Assembly (NCBI GenBank): GCA_937873165.1
Contig: CALMVH010000247.1
Location: 1 to 8,557 of the forward strand
DNA: 8,557 nt
DNA from: an uncultured Rhodospirillales bacterium
GTDB lineage: Bacteria; Pseudomonadota; Alphaproteobacteria; CALMVH01
Direction of reading: 5' to 3'
A program made the translations under genes and the position numbers. Below, piece by piece: positions 5,619 to 8,557 of the stretch. Position 1 is the stretch's first letter, and the number at the start of each line of letters is the position of its first letter. The notes below the pieces were generated by a model. It saw only the letters and a list, made by a program, of their open reading frames with translations, did no database searches and was not told where the DNA came from.

Positions 5619-7646
5619 TCATGACTGGCACGTCCCGTAGAAGTTCAGGCGCACGCCCGTGACCCACTCCATGTTCACAAGATCGCGCGTGCCGCGTTCA
5701 AAGGTGGTTGGGTCGACGTAGCCAGCCAGTGAACCGGCTGGCGCCGTTGGATCGAACGGCGCGGTAGAGTTGTAAACCTGAGGATCGTTTATCGGTGATC
5801 TCTGGTTCAGGTAGCCGTACGCGTTGGTGTCGATAGTGTTCGTACTGGCAATGGTGGCATTGGCGATATCGCCTACCATCGGCTGATAGCCTTTCTGAAC
5901 TTCCGCAAATGTCGGGTAATTATTTGTCGCGTTCAGCCAGACAGGCACAGGACTGCCATTCGCACCGTTTGTCAGGTACAGGCATGGATAGCGTGTCGGC
6001 TGCGCGTCCAGTATCATCCCGCTGGGGTTGGTACCCGTTAGTTCTCCATCGCCCTGAATGGCGATCGCGCCCGCATTCAAGCCCGTAGTGGACAGCGTTC
6101 CATCGATTGCGACTTTCGACCCGCGCACGAAGATACCATACGGCATGGCGCCGGCGGTCTGGGCTGCCAGGATGGTGCCTGACGCCGGAATGCTGACGGT
6201 GGATCCGCCAAAAGCATCAAGCGCACCGAACGCAGCGCCGCCATACAGGTCCAAGGTTCCCTGCACGTTTAAGGTGCTGGCATTCAGCACGACGCTGTCG
6301 GTTGCATTAGTGACCGATAAGGTGGCATTCGCACCGACATTCATCGAACTGCCGGACAGGGATATCGGATAGTTTCCGGTGCCGTTGGCCGTAAAGGTAT
6401 ATGTCGACGCGCTGGGCGCGCTGAAGTCAAACCGGGACATCGTTCCCGACACTTGCGTGTTGGTGTAGGTCGTGTTCACGCCCGAGTTGTAAAACTCGAC
6501 GCTTGAGTTGGTGGCACTCAGCGTCGTGTTGGTGAAGGAGCTGTTTTGGGAAGATAAACTGGTGCCGACAATGCTGAAGATCGTGCCTGAATTGCTTGAA
6601 ACGTATGTAACGTTCTTCAACAGCAGCGGCGCGGTTGTGATCAGCGTCGATGCCGCATTCAGCTGCAGGTTCACGAAGGCCGTCGGCGTTGTCAACACCA
6701 GCGCGTTCGGCAGGTTGACACTTGCCGTGGCGGTGCCCGGCAGGGTCTCGATAGCGAGGTTCGCTCCCTGGGCCTGCGCGAACGGATAGCTGGGTGAGCC
6801 CGCCGGGGCGTTCGGGCCTTCGGCATCGAGGTTGGAATTGACGGCGTACACAAGCCCGCCTGTCAGGTAGATATCCGTCTGGCGGGGCTGCAGCGTCAGC
6901 CACAGGTTCATGGCGTAGTCGAGCACCGTGAGGTTCTGCAGATCGCGGCCCGTGCCGTCGCCCGTGGTCTGGTTGGAAACGTACACTTCCATGCGGTCGC
7001 TGGCCCCTGCCAGGCGCTGCTTGAACGGCAGGTCGGCCTTGACGCCCCGGACCACGCCCCTGGGAACGGTTACGGAGTTGCCGAAAACAACAATCTGCCC
7101 GCAATCGGGTACCGTTTGCCCGGGTCCGGTCGACGATACGATAAAGGCTACATACCCCGTCGAGTTTGGGACCGCGTTCGTTGTGGTATTGCTGATGACG
7201 TAGGACACCCCCGCCGTGGCCGAGCCTGTATAGGTCCCGACCGTATAGCTGGCGCCGCTTGGCGACTGCACCGCTGCGGTGGCGACCGTGTTCAGGGCGT
7301 TGCTGGTCAGTCCGGAAGCCTGGGTTTGCGAAACCGGGCAGTACAGGTAAGGCTGGTTCCAGGGGGACAGCCCGACGGCCCCCACTGCGGGAGGCAGCTG
7401 CGTATAGCTTACATGATTGCCATCCGCCGCGATCATGCCCGCCGGCGCCAGCAGGATGCCGCCGGTCGCCCCGGGGTTCAGCGGCAAAAGGCTGGCCCGC
7501 ACGGCCGCGACGGCGCTGTTCAGCCGGACCGTGTTTTCCTGCACATAGGTCGCCTGCTTCGTCGTGTTAGTGAAGGTCAGGTAGGCGTAGCCCGCCGCCG
7601 AAGCGAGCGAGATGGCAATGACGCCGTAGATGACAAGGCTGATCAT
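5619..7646 (-). CDS. Pilin-like protein with beta-helix passenger (paralogue 1)
   Basis: This 675-residue protein has the same layout as its downstream neighbour. Of the first 56 residues, 40 are identical without gaps, including IYGVIAI and VQENT/AQENT-type positions, and PWNQPYLYCPVSQTQ sits at the same numbers (95-109). The beta-helix opening is DGTGRDLQNLTVLDYAM with TDIYLTGG (230-264). Asn/Ser/Thr-rich rungs follow, for example NASTLNVQGTLDLYGG, then MPYGIFVRGSKVAIDGTL (501-518), YPCLYL (553-558), GYQPMVG (586-592) and the conserved C-terminal block from SPINDPQVY to GTC. Cysteines are at 103, 182, 555 and 673. The start is certain: an in-frame TGA (7649-7647) immediately precedes the ATG, and AGGAG lies 5 bases upstream. 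There is therefore no hidden leader. No autotransporter barrel or anchor is seen at the C-terminus. A pilus-displayed adhesin or binding protein is the likeliest role, by inference. Confidence 0.86.
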   Translation of the reverse strand: MISLVIYGVIAISLASAAGYAYLTFTNTTKQATYVQENTVRLNSAVAAVRASLLPLNPGATGGILLAPAGMIAADGNHVSYTQLPPAVGAVGLSPWNQPYLYCPVSQTQASGLTSNALNTVATAAVQSPSGASYTVGTYTGSATAGVSYVISNTTTNAVPNSTGYVAFIVSSTGPGQTVPDCGQIVVFGNSVTVPRGVVRGVKADLPFKQRLAGASDRMEVYVSNQTTGDGTGRDLQNLTVLDYAMNLWLTLQPRQTDIYLTGGLVYAVNSNLDAEGPNAPAGSPSYPFAQAQGANLAIETLPGTATASVNLPNALVLTTPTAFVNLQLNAASTLITTAPLLLKNVTYVSSNSGTIFSIVGTSLSSQNSSFTNTTLSATNSSVEFYNSGVNTTYTNTQVSGTMSRFDFSAPSASTYTFTANGTGNYPISLSGSSMNVGANATLSVTNATDSVVLNASTLNVQGTLDLYGGAAFGALDAFGGSTVSIPASGTILAAQTAGAMPYGIFVRGSKVAIDGTLSTTGLNAGAIAIQGDGELTGTNPSGMILDAQPTRYPCLYLTNGANGSPVPVWLNATNNYPTFAEVQKGYQPMVGDIANATIASTNTIDTNAYGYLNQRSPINDPQVYNSTAPFDPTAPAGSLAGYVDPTTFERGTRDLVNMEWVTGVRLNFYGTCQS

Positions 7647-7651
7647 TCAAA

Positions 7652-7656
7652 CTCCT
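7652..7656 (-). promoter_or_regulatory. Ribosome binding site and start of pilin-like paralogue 1
   Basis: AGGAG on the minus strand lies 5 bases before the ATG at 7646, and the codon directly before that ATG is TGA in the same frame. Together they rule out an upstream start and so rule out a conventional prepilin leader for this protein. Confidence 0.8.
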
Positions 7657-7702
7657 GCCTAACGGTTCAGCGTACGGCTGGAATGTTAAAAACAACCATA
7701 AT

Positions 7703-7930
7703 TTATCGTTTTGGTAGATGGCCTGTGGCGTTGGCAGGCTTCACGACAGCCAGCCGCTTGCGCAGCCGCGCGCCTGGATTGTACCAGGCCAGCGCAAAGC
7801 CGATGAAGCCGGAAGCGATCCAGATCCAGCTCTGGGCGTACAAGCCGTAGCCAAGCGAGGCGGCTCCGAGAACCCAGTCGAGCACGCGCATGATCGACTG
7901 AAAACCAGTCAGGGAAAGGCGAACATCCAT
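7703..7930 (-). CDS. Small protein with two predicted membrane helices
   Basis: I do not recognise this 75-residue protein. Two hydrophobic segments, at about residues 16-32 and 34-50 (the second containing SWIWIASGFIGFALAWY), are joined by a very short turn, so it should be an inner-membrane hairpin. The tail is basic (Arg55, Arg57, Lys58, Arg59, Lys64, Lys74, Arg75), which favours both ends in the cytoplasm. The frame stays open upstream to 8149, but that part overlaps the preceding pilin-like gene and reads as low-complexity Arg-rich shadow sequence. The ATG at 7930, 14 bases after the pilin-like stop, is therefore chosen. Only a weak purine-rich ribosome site is visible, so coupling to the upstream gene is plausible. 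A loose resemblance to small DUF2892-type membrane proteins is possible but unproven. Its place inside the cluster suggests a pilus-assembly accessory. Confidence 0.65.
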   Translation of the reverse strand: MDVRLSLTGFQSIMRVLDWVLGAASLGYGLYAQSWIWIASGFIGFALAWYNPGARLRKRLAVVKPANATGHLPKR

Positions 7931-7944
7931 GCCGCCATCGAAAA

Positions 7945-8557
7945 CTATTGTAGTAAATATTCCATTACATAGTCGCCGGTCTGCAAATCTCCGGCGGGAA
8001 CGGACGTGGCGCCAAGGCCGCCGGTGATCGTGCCCACCAGGATCGCGCAGCCAAACGTGCCGTTGCCCCCCTGGAAGATCGCGCCCTGCGCGGCGGAGGG
8101 GATGGTCGCGGGCTGCCTGCCAAAGGCCGTCTTTTGAACCCGTACGCACGCGCTTGCATTGCTATCGGCGATACCGGGCGTAGCGCCTGCTGCGGACCTG
8201 CCCAAATCCGCATAGCCGAAGGTATGAAGGCCCGTGACCCCGTTGACGGTCGCGGAAAGCGTAGCGGCAAAGACGGGAAACGGCGCAACGCCCCCTGCCG
8301 CGCCGGGGACCAACGGAACGGCCTGCAGGTATCCGCTGCTATTGATGTAGTTGCTTTGCGTTAGCATCGTCAGGCTTGTCGGCGTGGTACCGATGTTGTC
8401 GCCCTTGTAGGCGTTCCACGCGCCGGCGAGCTGAGTCAGGCTGTTCAGCGCGCTCGCGGCGTTGGCGGCGGACTGATTGTTGAGGAAAGCGGACCCGCCG
8501 TAGTAAGCCCCCATCAGAGAGGCAACGGCGACCAGCGCGATCGCGATGACGGTGATG
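7945..8557 (-). CDS. Pilin-like protein (5' end outside window)
   Basis: The last 203 residues are visible, ending with TAG at 7947-7945. The frame stays open to the window edge. An ATG at 8514 is internal: the 14 codons before it encode ITVIAIALVAVASL, the front of a hydrophobic helix that continues into MGAYYGG. This is followed by an amphipathic NQSAANAASALNSLTQLAGAW helix and then NAYKGDNIGTTPTSL, a layout typical of type IVb pilins. VIAIAL is shared with the two large pilin-like proteins. Two cysteines (visible residues 137, SACVRV, and 170, TFGCAI) could form the usual C-terminal disulfide loop of a pilin. It is the most upstream visible gene of the minus-strand cluster and could be the major or a minor pilin of the system. 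Whether a cleavable prepilin leader is present cannot be seen. Confidence 0.78.
   Translation of the reverse strand, partial: ITVIAIALVAVASLMGAYYGGSAFLNNQSAANAASALNSLTQLAGAWNAYKGDNIGTTPTSLTMLTQSNYINSSGYLQAVPLVPGAAGGVAPFPVFAATLSATVNGVTGLHTFGYADLGRSAAGATPGIADSNASACVRVQKTAFGRQPATIPSAAQGAIFQGGNGTFGCAILVGTITGGLGATSVPAGDLQTGDYVMEYLLQ

Noticed and set aside
3506..7646. A shufflon-like invertible system changing the C-termini
   Set aside because: Both genes are complete with their own stops, lie in the same orientation, and I see no short inverted repeats or recombinase in the window.
3506..7646. Autotransporter or polysaccharide lyase identity for the large proteins
   Set aside because: There is no C-terminal barrel, no long signal peptide and no recognisable lyase catalytic motif; the beta-helix resemblance alone does not support an enzyme.
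7668..7680. Small stem CAGC/GCTG before paralogue 1
   Set aside because: A 4-bp stem is expected by chance and has no terminator or operator features.
7931..8149. Longer start for the small membrane protein
   Set aside because: The extra part overlaps the pilin-like gene and is Arg-rich shadow sequence; translation from 7930 gives a sensible membrane protein.

Overview
The window looks like a chromosomal segment of a GC-rich proteobacterium, most likely an alphaproteobacterium. The best taxonomic hint is the adenylosuccinate lyase: it is of the Bacillus-numbered PurB type, with an MIPRYSRP start and an alphaproteobacterial feel throughout. This assignment is inferred from protein character, not from a database search.

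Left part (1-1669, + strand) is housekeeping. The 3' end of a HAD-family phosphatase resembling MtnX overlaps by ATGA the start of a complete purB gene for purine synthesis. A 127-bp, AT-richer, gene-free stretch (1670-1796) then separates purB from a convergent cluster.

Right part (1797-8557, - strand, transcribed right to left) is a type IV pilus or type II secretion-like gene cluster that continues past the right edge. In transcription order it holds: a pilin-like protein whose 5' end lies outside the window; a 75-residue protein with two predicted membrane helices; two tandem paralogues of 675 and 687 residues; and a 538-residue PilB/GspE-type assembly ATPase, the last gene. All genes are on one strand with gaps of 14, 56, 49 and 92 bp, so an operon is likely, possibly with an extra promoter just before the ATPase.

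The most interesting part is the tandem pair. Each protein has a pilin-like hydrophobic N-terminus, a pseudopilin-like PWxQPY motif, four position-conserved cysteines, a large Ser/Thr/Asn/Gly-rich region with the look of a right-handed parallel beta-helix, and a strongly conserved C-terminal block. They look like pilins or pilus-tip subunits that carry a beta-solenoid passenger. Neither has a recognisable prepilin leader or Glu5. A reasonable model is that the ATPase (possibly c-di-GMP-responsive through an MshEN domain) drives assembly of a pilus that displays these proteins as adhesins or binding tips. The needed platform protein, prepilin peptidase and any secretin are not in the window.
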